64,000 bases of DNA from an uncultured Comamonas sp. (GTDB lineage: Bacteria > Pseudomonadota > Gammaproteobacteria > Burkholderiales > Burkholderiaceae_C), in assembly GCA_947306475.1 (NCBI GenBank), contig CAMZGS010000005.1:124001-188000 (forward strand), in the 5' to 3' direction. Shown here piece after piece: positions 40,877-49,813 of this stretch. Position 1 is the first letter of the stretch. The number at the start of each line of letters is the position of its first letter. The position numbers and the translations under genes were made by a program. The notes beneath the pieces were generated by a model. The model saw nothing but the letters and a program-made list of their open reading frames with translations, made no database searches and was not told the DNA's origin.

Positions 40877-43800
40877 TCAATGCTGCAGCTGCGCCCAGAC
40901 TTTGTCCAGCCGCTTGCTGCTGACCGGGTACGGCGTGCGCAGCTCCTGGGCGAAGAAGCTCACGCGCAGCTCCTGCAGCATCCAGCGGTATTCCTCCAGA
41001 CGCGCATCGTGCTGGCCCTTGCGCTGGGCCAGCAGGCGCGTGTAGCGCTGCTCCAGCGGCTGCAGCTCCTTGAGGCGCGCTGCATCGCGCGCCGGATCGG
41101 CGCGGTACTTGTCCAGGCGCACGGTGATGGCCTTCAGATAACGCACCAGGTGTTGCAGCTGCGTCCAGGGCGTGCGCGCGATGAAGTCCTTGGGCATCAA
41201 ATCCTGTAGCTGCTTGCCCGCATCTGCCGTGGCTTCCGGGGCGTTTTTCGTGTCCTTGATCTTGCGCTGGGCGGCGGCGTATTCGGTCAGGATGGCCGCT
41301 GCCAGACGCGCCACCTCCTGGGCAATCAGGGTCAGGCGCGCGCGGCCCTCCTGCACACGCTGGGCAAACTGCTCCGCGTCCTGGGGCAGCGGCTCCTGCA
41401 AAAAGGCGCGATCCAGTGCCACATTCAGAATCTGCCCGCGCAGCTCTTCCTGCGTGCCCAGCGGCATGTAGGCCACGGCCATTTTCTGCAGATCGGGGAT
41501 GTTCTTTTCCAGGTACTTGAGCGCATCCTTGACCTGCAGGGCAAACAGCCGGCGCAGCCCCAGGCGGTGACGGGCAGCAGCCACCTCGGGTTCGTCAAAG
41601 ACTTCGATGCTCACGGCATCGCCCTGGTCGATCAGGGCGGGAAAGCCAATCAGCGTTTGCTTGCCCTGCTGGATCTCCATCAGCTCCGGCAAGGTGCCAA
41701 AGCTCCAGCTGGTGTAGCGTGTCTCGGCAGCCAGTGTTGCCGCCGAGGTGGTTTTCTCTTTTTCAGGAGCTGCTTGCGCCTTGCCTGCCTTATTTTCAGA
41801 TACTTTTTTATCTGAATTCTTTTCTGCATCAGCGCCAGAAGCTATCTTTAATGAAGCAAGCGCCTGAAATGCCCCACGCGCCTTGCTGCCCCACTGGGCC
41901 TTCAGGGCGGCGATGTTGCGCCCCTGGGCCAGCTGGCGGCCATGCTCATCGATGATGCGCAGGTTCATGAACAGGTGCGGGCTGAGCATGTCCAGCTTGA
42001 AGTCGGTGCGCTTGATATCCAGCGAGGTCTCAGCGCGCGTTTGCTGCAGCAGCGCATCGATCAAGCCGCCCTGCGCCCAACGTTCGCTGTCCAGGAAGTG
42101 CTCGGCCAGACGCTGGGCGTGCTCGGGCAGGGGCACAAAGCGGCTGCGCGGGCGCTGGGGCAGGCTTTTGAGCAAGGCGTGGATCTTGTCCTTGAGCATG
42201 CCGGGCACCAGCCACTCGGCGCGCTCTTCGCTCACCTGGTTGAGCACAAACAGCGGCACCGTCACAGTGAGGCCATCGCGCGCATCGCCCGGGCTGTGCA
42301 GATAGCTGGCGCTGCAATCGACGCCGCCCAGTTTGACGGTCTTGGGAAAGCGGTCGGTGGTGATGCCTGCAGCCTCATGGCGCATGAGGGCATCGCGCGT
42401 CAGGTACAGCAGCCTGGGCTGCTCCTGGCTGGCCGTGCGGTACCACTTGTCGAAGGTGGCGGCGCTGTACACCCCCTCGGGGATGTGCTGGTCGTAAAAG
42501 GCGTAGATTAGTTCGTCATCGACCAGCACGTCCTGGCGGCGGCTTTTGTGTTCCAGTTCCTCGACTTTGCGGATGGTCTTGAGATTGGCGGCGAGGAACG
42601 GCCAGTGGGTCTCCCACTCGCCCTCGACCAGCGCGCGGCGGATGAACATTTGGCGCGCATCGACCGGATCGACGCGGCCGTAGCTCACGCCCCGGTGGTT
42701 GTAGACCACCAGGCCATACAGCGTGGCACGCTCGTAGGCGATGACGTCGGCGCGCTTCTTGCTCCAGTGCGGATCAAGCAGCTGTTTTTTCAGCAGGTGC
42801 CCGCCGACTTCTTCGAGCCAGTGCGGCTCAATGGCGGCAATGCCGCGCCCGTACAGGCGCGAGGTCTGCACCTGCTCGGCCGCCACAATCCAGCGCCCGG
42901 GCTTTTTGGAGAGGTGCGCACCGGGGTGTGGGTGGAACTTGATGCCGTGCGCGCCCAGGTAGGCTTCGCTTTCCTCACCCTTGAAGCCGATATTGCCCAG
43001 CAGGCCCGCCAGCATGGACAGGTGCACGGCGTCGTAGCCGGCTGGTTCGGTGTTGATGGGCCACTGCTGCTCGCGCACCACCGTCAAAAGCTGCGAGTGG
43101 ATGTCGCGCCACTCGCGCACGCGGCGGATGTTGATGAAGTTCTGGCGCAGCAGCTGCTCCCACTGGCGGTTGCTGAGTTTGTGGGTGTCCTGCACGGGCT
43201 GGGCCACCGGCTGCTCCTGCACCGGGGCCGCCGTGCGCCTGGCCACAGGCAACACCGCCTGATTGCGAACCTGTTGGGGCGTGGACGCCTGCGCCGCCAT
43301 TTCCTTGCGCGAGGTGGCCACGGCCTTGCCGCCGCGCGCGTCGTGCAGCCACTGCCACAGGCGCAGGTAGCCGGAAAACTCGCTCTTTTCGTCGTCGAAC
43401 TTGGCGTGCTTTTGGTCGGCCTGGGCTTGGGCTTCCAGGGGCCGGTCGCGCACGTCCTGCACGCTCAGCGCAGCGGCAATCACCAGCACTTCGGCCACAG
43501 CGCCACGCGCGCGCGCTTCGACCAGCATGCGCCCCACGCGCGGATCCAGCGGCAGGCGCGCCAGTTGCTGGCCCATGGGCAGCAGCTGCCCACGTTCATC
43601 GACGGCGCCCAGCTCCTGCAACAGCTGGTAGCCATCGGCAATGGCGCGGCCTGAGGGCGACTGCAGGAAAGGGAAGTTCACCACATCGCCCAAGCCCAGG
43701 CTCTTCATGCGCAGGATGACGCCTGCCAGCGAGGAGCGCAGGATTTCCGGATCGGTGAAGGCATCGCGCTGGTTGAAGTCGGCCTCGTCGTACAGGCGAA

Positions 43801-44875
43801 TGCAGATGCCGTTGGCCACGCGCCCGCAGCGCCCGGCGCGCTGGTTGGCGGCGGCCTGGCTGATGGGCTCGACCAGCAACTGCTCGACTTTGCTTCTAAA
43901 GGAATAGCGCTTGACGCGCGCTGTGCCTGTGTCAATCACGTATCGGATGCCCGGCACGGTGAGCGAGGTTTCGGCCACGTTGGTCGCCAGCACGATGCGC
44001 CGCTGGCTGTGCGTGTCAAAAATGCGGTCTTGCTCAGCCTGCGATAGGCGCGAGAACAGCGGCAGCACTTCGGCGCTTCTAAGCACCGGATCGTGCTGCA
44101 AATGCTTGCGCAGATGGTCGGCAGCCTCGCGGATTTCTCGCTCGCCGGGCAGGAACACCAAAATATCGCCGCCGCGCCCACCGGCCCACAGCTCATCGAC
44201 GCCATCGGCAATCGCATCGTTCAAGCTGTAGTCCTTTTTCTCCTCGAACGGCCGCCAGCGAATCTCCACCGGATAGGTGCGGCCCGAAACCATGATCACC
44301 GGCGCAGGTTGCCCCTGAACATCGGCAAAGTGCTGGGCAAAGCGCTCGGCGTCGATGGTGGCGGAGGTGACCACCACCTTCAAATCGGGCCGTTTGGGCA
44401 GGATTTGCTTGATGTAGCCAAGCAGAAAATCGATATTCAGACTACGCTCGTGCGCCTCGTCGATGATCAGCGTGTCGTAGGCCTTGAGCAACGGATCGGT
44501 CTGCGTCTCGGCCAGCAGGATGCCATCGGTCATCAGCTTGACGGAGGCGCCCTTTTGCAGCGTGTCCTGAAAACGCACCTTGTAGCCCACCACCTCGCCC
44601 AGCGGCGTGTTCAGCTCCTGGGCAATGCGCTTGGCCACGCTGCTGGCGGCAATGCGCCGTGGCTGGGTGTGACCGATCAAACGCCCGCGCTGCCCCGCCG
44701 GGGCATTGCAGGCCCCACGGCCCAGCGCCAGGGCGATCTTGGGCAATTGGGTGGTTTTGCCTGAGCCCGTTTCACCACAGACGATGATGACCTGGTGCGC
44801 CTGCAACGCTTCGGCAATCTCATCGCGGCGGGCGGATACGGGAAGGGACTCAGGGAAGGTGATCTGTAACGGCAT
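40877..44875 (-). CDS. hrpA: ATP-dependent RNA helicase HrpA
   Basis: DEAH-box helicase of the HrpA type, 1,332 residues. The Walker A is GETGSGKTT from residue 34; the DEAH box is in IIDEAHERS; the SAT motif is VVTSATIDAERF; motif VI is QRAGRCGR. Long C-terminal HA2, OB and DUF3418 regions follow. E. coli HrpA rescues stalled, colliding ribosomes. Residues 1011-1037 (IASGADAEKNSDKK onward, polar and low complexity) are encoded by an in-frame copy of the interrupted palindrome at 41766-41845. Divergent from the MFS gene across 159 bases. Confidence 0.97.
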   Translation of the reverse strand: MPLQITFPESLPVSARRDEIAEALQAHQVIIVCGETGSGKTTQLPKIALALGRGACNAPAGQRGRLIGHTQPRRIAASSVAKRIAQELNTPLGEVVGYKVRFQDTLQKGASVKLMTDGILLAETQTDPLLKAYDTLIIDEAHERSLNIDFLLGYIKQILPKRPDLKVVVTSATIDAERFAQHFADVQGQPAPVIMVSGRTYPVEIRWRPFEEKKDYSLNDAIADGVDELWAGGRGGDILVFLPGEREIREAADHLRKHLQHDPVLRSAEVLPLFSRLSQAEQDRIFDTHSQRRIVLATNVAETSLTVPGIRYVIDTGTARVKRYSFRSKVEQLLVEPISQAAANQRAGRCGRVANGICIRLYDEADFNQRDAFTDPEILRSSLAGVILRMKSLGLGDVVNFPFLQSPSGRAIADGYQLLQELGAVDERGQLLPMGQQLARLPLDPRVGRMLVEARARGAVAEVLVIAAALSVQDVRDRPLEAQAQADQKHAKFDDEKSEFSGYLRLWQWLHDARGGKAVATSRKEMAAQASTPQQVRNQAVLPVARRTAAPVQEQPVAQPVQDTHKLSNRQWEQLLRQNFINIRRVREWRDIHSQLLTVVREQQWPINTEPAGYDAVHLSMLAGLLGNIGFKGEESEAYLGAHGIKFHPHPGAHLSKKPGRWIVAAEQVQTSRLYGRGIAAIEPHWLEEVGGHLLKKQLLDPHWSKKRADVIAYERATLYGLVVYNHRGVSYGRVDPVDARQMFIRRALVEGEWETHWPFLAANLKTIRKVEELEHKSRRQDVLVDDELIYAFYDQHIPEGVYSAATFDKWYRTASQEQPRLLYLTRDALMRHEAAGITTDRFPKTVKLGGVDCSASYLHSPGDARDGLTVTVPLFVLNQVSEERAEWLVPGMLKDKIHALLKSLPQRPRSRFVPLPEHAQRLAEHFLDSERWAQGGLIDALLQQTRAETSLDIKRTDFKLDMLSPHLFMNLRIIDEHGRQLAQGRNIAALKAQWGSKARGAFQALASLKIASGADAEKNSDKKVSENKAGKAQAAPEKEKTTSAATLAAETRYTSWSFGTLPELMEIQQGKQTLIGFPALIDQGDAVSIEVFDEPEVAAARHRLGLRRLFALQVKDALKYLEKNIPDLQKMAVAYMPLGTQEELRGQILNVALDRAFLQEPLPQDAEQFAQRVQEGRARLTLIAQEVARLAAAILTEYAAAQRKIKDTKNAPEATADAGKQLQDLMPKDFIARTPWTQLQHLVRYLKAITVRLDKYRADPARDAARLKELQPLEQRYTRLLAQRKGQHDARLEEYRWMLQELRVSFFAQELRTPYPVSSKRLDKVWAQLQH
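41766..41845. repeat. Interrupted palindrome inside the hrpA coding sequence
   Basis: Two 34-nt arms (41766-41799 and 41812-41845) with 12 nt between, the same geometry as the intergenic copies. Left outer end GGAGCTGCTTGCGCC, right outer end GCGCCAGAAGCTAT. The inner part pairs perfectly as TTCAGATA/TATCTGAA. The arms pair at 17 of 34 positions, weaker than the intergenic copies. The reading frame of hrpA runs through without a stop. Confidence 0.75.
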
Positions 44876-45034
44876 AAGGGGCGGGATTATCCCAGCCCCT
44901 GCGCCGGCGGTGGTAACGCCACAGCACCAGCCTGCCTGGAGGCAATGTCAATCCCTCTTGCACATCTCTGCTGCCCCTGCTTCGCCAGGTTTTCTGCGCC
45001 CTGGGTGCCCTTCTTTACAAAAAACGTCTTCTTC

Positions 45035-46216
45035 ATGTCCTTGCAACACCGAAAGATTGCACTCTTTGTTTTTCTCTTTGCCCCCGGGCTGGCTTTTTCT
45101 TCCTGGGTGACGCGCACCCCAGCCATTCGTGATGCCATTGGCGCTTCGATTGCGCAGATGGGCTTGGTGCTCACGGGGCTGTCGGTGGGCTCCATGTGCG
45201 GCGTCTTGCTGTCCGGGCGCGTGGTGCAAAAGCGCGGAACGCGCTTCACCATGCTGCTGGGCCTGGCCCTGGCCACTGCGGCGCTGCTGGCCATGGCGCT
45301 GGGCGTGGTCTCGGGCCTGCAACCGGCGGTGGCGCTGGGCTTGTGCCTGTTTGGGCTGGGCATGGGCCTGGCCGATGTGGCCATCAATATGGATGCCGCC
45401 TTGGTCGAGCGCGAGTCGGGCCAGCACATCATGCACACCTTGCATGGCTGCTTTAGCCTGGGCACCTTGGTCGGGGCGCTGCTGGGCATGGGCGCCAATG
45501 CGCTGCAGGTGCCCGTGGCGTGGCACCTGAGCGCTGCGTTTGCCGTCTCGGCTGTGCTGCTGTGGCGCTTTGCACGCTACGTGCCTGCGGGCTACGGCAT
45601 GCTCAGCAGCGCCGACGACAAGGCCGCCCACGCCCCTGCGGGCAAACCCGCCTCGGTCTGGCGCGATGCGCGCGTGCTGATGATTGGCTTTATCGTCTTT
45701 GCCATGGCGCTGACCGAAGGCTCGGCCTACGACTGGCTGCCGATCCTGCTGGTCGATGAATACGGCTTTAGCGCCGCGCTGGGCTCCATGGTGTTTGTGG
45801 TCTTTGCCGCCATGATGACCGTGGGGCGCTTTGGCGGCAGTGTGCTGCTCAAGCGCTTTGGGCGCTTGGTAGTGATCCGTGCCAGCATCACGCTGGCAGG
45901 TGTGGGCGTGGCCTGCATCGCGCTGGGCCAGGGCCAGGTGCTGGCCGCCGTGGCAGTGATGTGCTGGGGCATGGGTGCAGCGCTGGGCTTTCCGGTAGCG
46001 CTGTCGGCGGTGGCCGAAGGTGGCGGACAAATGAACGAGCGCATTCAGGCCGTGGCCACAATTGGCTATATCGCCTTGCTGGTGGGGCCGCCTGCGCTGG
46101 GCTTTGTGGGGCAGGTGCTGGGGCTGCGCGGCGCCATGCTGGTGGTGCTGGGTTTTGTGGCCGTGGCCATTGGCATGACGCGTGCCGTGCGCACGCCTGC
46201 TGCGTCACCCTCCTGA
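45035..46216 (+). CDS. MFS transporter (YbjJ-like)
   Basis: A 393-residue major facilitator with about twelve membrane helices. The helix 2-3 loop reads GRVVQKRGTRF, and FGLGMGLADVAINMDAALVERESGQHIMHTLHGCFSLGTL fits the FucP/YbjJ-like branch. The substrate is not predictable. ATG at 45035 places the first helix at residue 7; upstream codons add a cysteine-rich stretch without hydrophobic sense. No ribosome site is obvious. It ends two bases from the murB stop, in convergent orientation. Confidence 0.85.
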   Translation: MSLQHRKIALFVFLFAPGLAFSSWVTRTPAIRDAIGASIAQMGLVLTGLSVGSMCGVLLSGRVVQKRGTRFTMLLGLALATAALLAMALGVVSGLQPAVALGLCLFGLGMGLADVAINMDAALVERESGQHIMHTLHGCFSLGTLVGALLGMGANALQVPVAWHLSAAFAVSAVLLWRFARYVPAGYGMLSSADDKAAHAPAGKPASVWRDARVLMIGFIVFAMALTEGSAYDWLPILLVDEYGFSAALGSMVFVVFAAMMTVGRFGGSVLLKRFGRLVVIRASITLAGVGVACIALGQGQVLAAVAVMCWGMGAALGFPVALSAVAEGGGQMNERIQAVATIGYIALLVGPPALGFVGQVLGLRGAMLVVLGFVAVAIGMTRAVRTPAASPS

Positions 46217-46217
46217 G

Positions 46218-47288
46218 CTACACCAGCACCGGCTCGGGCTCCAGGCGGATGCCAAAGCGCTCGTACACACTGGTCTGAATGGCGCGCGCCAGGGTCATGA
46301 CCTCGCCGCCAGTGACGCTGTCTTCGCGCGTACCCCGGTTGACCAGCACCAGCGCCTGCTGCTCGTACACCCCGGCACGCCCCAGGGTCTTGCCCTTCCA
46401 GCCGCAGGCTTCGATGAGCCAGCCGGCCGCCAGCTTGACGCTGCCATCGGGCATGGGGTAGTGCACGATCCTGGGTTCGCGCGCAATGATGTCGCGGCAC
46501 TGCTCCTCGGTGACGGTGGGGTTCTTGAAGAAGCTGCCCGCATTGCCCAGCACGGCCGGATCGGGCAGCTTGGCGCGCCGAATGGCGCAGACCCAATCGA
46601 AAATCTGCTGCGCACTGGGTTGGCTGCAGCCGCTGGCTTGCATGCGCCGCTGCAGTTCCAGGTAACCCAGCTCGGGGCGCCACTGCTTGGGCAGCGCCAG
46701 GCGCACCTGAGTGATGACGGCACGCCCGGCCAAGCCCAACCCACCACCTTGCGCCGGCGCGTGCTTGAACACCGAATCGCGATAGCCAAAGGCGCACTGC
46801 GCGGCATCCAGGGTGAATGCCTCGCCAGTGTGCAGGTCCACCGCATCCAGGCTGTGAAAGCGGTCCTGCAACTCCACCCCATAGGCACCAATGTTCTGCA
46901 CCGGCGCAGCGCCCACGGTGCCCGGAATCAGTGCCATGTTCTCCAGCCCGCCCCAGCCCTGCTGTAGCGTCCAGACCACCAGATCGTGCCAGCGCACCCC
47001 GGCGCCTGCCTGCACGATCCAGTGGCGCGCGGTTTCCTCCACCAGGGCGATGCCGGGGATTTCCATTTTCAGCACCACGGCGTGCACCACATCACCACTC
47101 AGAATCAGATTGCTGCCACCGCCAAGCACCAGCACCGGGCGCGTCTGCGCCTGTGGGCCCTGGTACCAGTCGCTGCGGGCAAAGTCCTGCACGTCCTGGA
47201 CGCTGCGCAGGCGCACCAGCAGATCGGCGCTGGCGGCAATGCCAAAGGTGTTCAAATCCTGTAAAGGAGTGTTTTTCTCGACTAACAT
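46218..47288 (-). CDS. murB: UDP-N-acetylenolpyruvoylglucosamine reductase
   Basis: FAD enzyme making UDP-MurNAc for peptidoglycan. The 356 residues have [13 protein letters not shown] for FAD binding, [20 protein letters not shown], the catalytic Ser in [10 protein letters not shown] and a C-terminal Glu region, typical of type I MurB. Start ATG at 47288, giving [17 protein letters not shown]. Divergent from yajQ, with a 37-nt inverted repeat in the 76-base gap. Confidence 0.96.
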   Translation of the reverse strand: MLVEKNTPLQDLNTFGIAASADLLVRLRSVQDVQDFARSDWYQGPQAQTRPVLVLGGGSNLILSGDVVHAVVLKMEIPGIALVEETARHWIVQAGAGVRWHDLVVWTLQQGWGGLENMALIPGTVGAAPVQNIGAYGVELQDRFHSLDAVDLHTGEAFTLDAAQCAFGYRDSVFKHAPAQGGGLGLAGRAVITQVRLALPKQWRPELGYLELQRRMQASGCSQPSAQQIFDWVCAIRRAKLPDPAVLGNAGSFFKNPTVTEEQCRDIIAREPRIVHYPMPDGSVKLAAGWLIEACGWKGKTLGRAGVYEQQALVLVNRGTREDSVTGGEVMTLARAIQTSVYERFGIRLEPEPVLV

Positions 47289-47301
47289 CCGCGGGATTGT
47301 C

Positions 47302-47338
47302 GCACCGCACCACGGGCATGCTGCTGTGGCTGCGGTGC
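47302..47338. promoter_or_regulatory. Long inverted repeat between divergent murB and yajQ
   Basis: A 12-bp stem with one bulged C (GCACCGCA-CCAC at 47302-47313, GTGG-C-TGCGGTGC at 47326-47338) and a 12-nt loop containing GCATGC. No T-run follows on either strand, so it looks like an operator or a leader hairpin, not a terminator. Confidence 0.5.
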
Positions 47339-47364
47339 ATGTCTGTCTTTGGAAAGTGATTGCT

Positions 47365-47850
47365 ATGCCCTCTTTTGATACCGTTCTGGAAGCCGACTTC
47401 GTGGAAGTGAAAAACGCCGTGGACAACTCGGCCAAGGAGATTGGCACGCGCTTTGACTTCAAGGGCACGTCTGCGGCCATCGAACTCAAGGACAAGGAGA
47501 TCACCCTGTTCGGTGACGCCGAGTTCCAGCTGCAGCAGGTCGAGGACATCCTGCGCAACAAGCTGGCCAAGCGCAATGTGGATGTGCGCTTCATGGACGT
47601 GCAGCCGGCACAAAAGATTGGCGGCGACAAGGTCAAGCAGGTCGTCAAGATCAAGAACGGCATCGAAGCCGAGCTGGCCAAGAAGATCCAGAAGCTCATC
47701 AAGGACAGCAAGATGAAGGTGCAGGCCGCCATCCAGGGCGATGCCGTGCGCGTCTCCGGCGCCAAGCGCGATGATCTGCAGGCTGCCATGGCCCTGATCC
47801 GCAAGGAGCTGCCCGAGCATCCGCTGTCGTTCAACAACTTCCGCGATTGA
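47365..47850 (+). CDS. yajQ: YajQ-family nucleotide-binding protein
   Basis: A 161-residue protein of two ferredoxin-like folds ([25 protein letters not shown] and the C-terminal SFNNFRD). Members bind RNA or nucleotides; in Xanthomonas and Pseudomonas a homologue binds cyclic di-GMP. That is of interest next to the GGDEF/EAL proteins of this window, but the link is inference. Start ATG at 47365. Confidence 0.93.
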   Translation: MPSFDTVLEADFVEVKNAVDNSAKEIGTRFDFKGTSAAIELKDKEITLFGDAEFQLQQVEDILRNKLAKRNVDVRFMDVQPAQKIGGDKVKQVVKIKNGIEAELAKKIQKLIKDSKMKVQAAIQGDAVRVSGAKRDDLQAAMALIRKELPEHPLSFNNFRD

Positions 47851-47891
47851 GCCTACCTTTCGCACCTGCTGGCTGAAGGGCTGAAACTGCC

Positions 47892-48884
47892 ATGGACTAC
47901 GACACTTACGAGGACCTGCAGGGGCTGTGGTCGGATCTGGAGGCTGCGCTGGCCCTGGTGCTGACCCATCCCGCACAGGTAAGTGACGTGCCCCAGAAAG
48001 TGCTGCAGCTGGACGCCTGGCTGCAGGAGCTGATGGCGCATGACAGCGACTCCGGCCTGTACCTGATGTACCAGCTGGCTGCGGGCACCACTGTGGGCTA
48101 CAGCGCAGCGCATGCGCTGGTGTGCGCCACCCTGAGCCACCTGCTGGCACAGAGCTACCGCCTGCCCCAGGTCGAGCGCGATGCGCTGGTGCGCGCCGCG
48201 CTGACCATGAACATTGGCATGACGCAGCTACAGAACCAGCTGGCACTGCAACGCGAGCGCCCCAGCGCTGCGCAGCAGGAGGCCATCCGCGTGCATGCTG
48301 TGGAAGGGCGCCGCCTGCTGGAGCGCATGAAGGTCACCGACAAGCTCTGGCTGGATGTGGTCACGCTGCACCACATCCACGTGGAGCCCACGCTGCCTCT
48401 GCTGGATCAGCCCCCGGCCGAGCGTCTGGCGCGCCTGCTGGCCACGGTGGACCGTTACGCCGCCATGATCAGCCCCCGGCGCACGCGGGTGGGTCGCACA
48501 GTGGCCGAGTCGATCCAGATCGTGACCGGGCCACGTTCCAAGCTCTATGAAAAAGCCGGTGAGGCGCTCAAGCACTGCGTGGGCTACTACCCCCCGGGCG
48601 TGTTCGTGGCCCTGAGCGATGGCACCACCGCCGTGGTGCTGCGGCGCAGCAGCATCCCCGGCAAACCACAGGTGGCCAAGCTGCTGGATGCACGCCAGTA
48701 CCCACTGGCGCAGCCAGAAATCATCATGCTCACCAACCAGGAAGTGCTGCACATCACGCACAGCCTGCCAGCGGCAGAGGTACGCACCAAGGTCGATGCC
48801 CGCAGCCTGATGCGCCTGGGCGCCCTGATGACGGGCAGCACCCCCAAGCTGCGTCAGGTGACCCACACCCCCGGCCAGCGCTAG
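47892..48884 (+). CDS. Degenerate HD-domain (HD-GYP-like) protein
   Basis: A 330-residue protein resembling an HD-GYP phosphodiesterase in its middle third, but with the key HD pair lost. Remaining landmarks are YSAAHALVCA (near 70), MNIGM at 106-110 where HDIGK is expected, H135-AVEG for HPxxG, and H160-H161 in HHIHVEPTLP in place of HHExxDGxGYP. VDRYAAMISPRRTR follows as in the family. The metal site is therefore incomplete, and cyclic di-GMP hydrolysis is unlikely. The C-terminal 100 residues (GVFVALSDGTTAVVLRR) are beta-rich. It begins 41 bases after yajQ and may be co-transcribed. Confidence 0.75.
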   Translation: MDYDTYEDLQGLWSDLEAALALVLTHPAQVSDVPQKVLQLDAWLQELMAHDSDSGLYLMYQLAAGTTVGYSAAHALVCATLSHLLAQSYRLPQVERDALVRAALTMNIGMTQLQNQLALQRERPSAAQQEAIRVHAVEGRRLLERMKVTDKLWLDVVTLHHIHVEPTLPLLDQPPAERLARLLATVDRYAAMISPRRTRVGRTVAESIQIVTGPRSKLYEKAGEALKHCVGYYPPGVFVALSDGTTAVVLRRSSIPGKPQVAKLLDARQYPLAQPEIIMLTNQEVLHITHSLPAAEVRTKVDARSLMRLGALMTGSTPKLRQVTHTPGQR

Positions 48885-48941
48885 GGCAACACCGCACAGC
48901 CCCTGTGTGGCAGTGCGGCAACCCGGTCAACTATAGATTCA

Positions 48942-48975
48942 ATAGCTGCAAGCGCTTACCCAGCAAGGGTTTGAA
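48942..48975. repeat. Single arm of the interrupted palindrome (touching the plsY stop)
   Basis: A 34-nt arm (ATAGCTGCAAGCGCTT at the outer end, CAGCAAGG, TTTGAA at the inner end). The next three bases are the plsY stop codon. It lies between the convergent HD-domain and plsY genes. Confidence 0.75.
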
Positions 48976-49767
48976 TCACTTTTTACGCTTGTTTTTCTTG
49001 ACCGACTTTCCGGCCTGGTTGCGGCCCCTGGCCGGTGCCTTGGCTCCCATGTCGGCCATCAGCTGGGCCGCGTTCCTGGGTGCCGACTTGGGCTTGGATT
49101 TGTGGACGCTCAGAGCCGGCGCAGCAGCTTGCGCCCTGGCCTTGCTGCCGCTGCCGATCTTGCTTTCCTCACCACGCAGCAGACGGCCAATATTGGCCGC
49201 ATGGCGCCAGATCAGCAGGCCGGCCATGAGGATGATGGCCACCAGGATGGGCGACTCCATGGGCCAGAGCTCGTCCCCCAGCAGGAGGTAGAGCACGGGT
49301 GCCCCCAGGCTGGCCAGCAGCGCTGCCAGCGATGAGTAGCGCGACACCAGCGCCACCACCAGCCAGGTAGCCAGCACCAGCAACCCCAGCCAGCCGCTAA
49401 CCCCCAGCAGCACACCCAGCGCGGTGGCCACGCCCTTGCCGCCCTTGAAGCCGAAAAACACCGGGAACAGGTGGCCCACAAAAGCCCCCAGGGCGGTGAG
49501 CGCCACAGCACCCTCCCCCAGCCCCCACTGCTCGCCCCAGGTCTTGACGACCAGCACCGGCACCAGCCCCTTGGCCGCATCCAGCAGCAAGGTCAGCGCT
49601 GCAGCAGCCTTGGAGCCCGAGCGCAGCACATTCGTCGCCCCCGGGTTGCCACTGCCATAGGTGCGCGGGTCACTCAAGCCCATGACGCGGCTGACCAACA
49701 CGGCAAAGGAAAGGGATCCGATCAAGTACGCCAGCACAGCGGCCAGCACAGGGGCGACAAAGTTCAA
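48976..49767 (-). CDS. plsY: Glycerol-3-phosphate acyltransferase PlsY with basic tail
   Basis: Membrane enzyme that transfers the acyl group from acyl-phosphate to glycerol-3-phosphate, starting phospholipid synthesis. The signatures are GSGNPGATNVLR and GHLFPVFFGFKGGKGVAT, with five or so membrane helices. The start is read as TTG at 49767, with AAGGA seven bases upstream; no ATG or GTG fits the family N-terminus (NFVAPVLAAVLAYLIGS). At 263 residues it is about 60 longer than usual: the extra C-terminus is hydrophilic, rich in Lys, Arg and Ala, and ends KSVKKNKRKK. Confidence 0.92.
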   Translation of the reverse strand: MNFVAPVLAAVLAYLIGSLSFAVLVSRVMGLSDPRTYGSGNPGATNVLRSGSKAAAALTLLLDAAKGLVPVLVVKTWGEQWGLGEGAVALTALGAFVGHLFPVFFGFKGGKGVATALGVLLGVSGWLGLLVLATWLVVALVSRYSSLAALLASLGAPVLYLLLGDELWPMESPILVAIILMAGLLIWRHAANIGRLLRGEESKIGSGSKARAQAAAPALSVHKSKPKSAPRNAAQLMADMGAKAPARGRNQAGKSVKKNKRKK

Positions 49768-49813
49768 CGCAACATCCTTGCCCGCACAGCGCGGGCGAAA
49801 CAACAGAGGGGGC

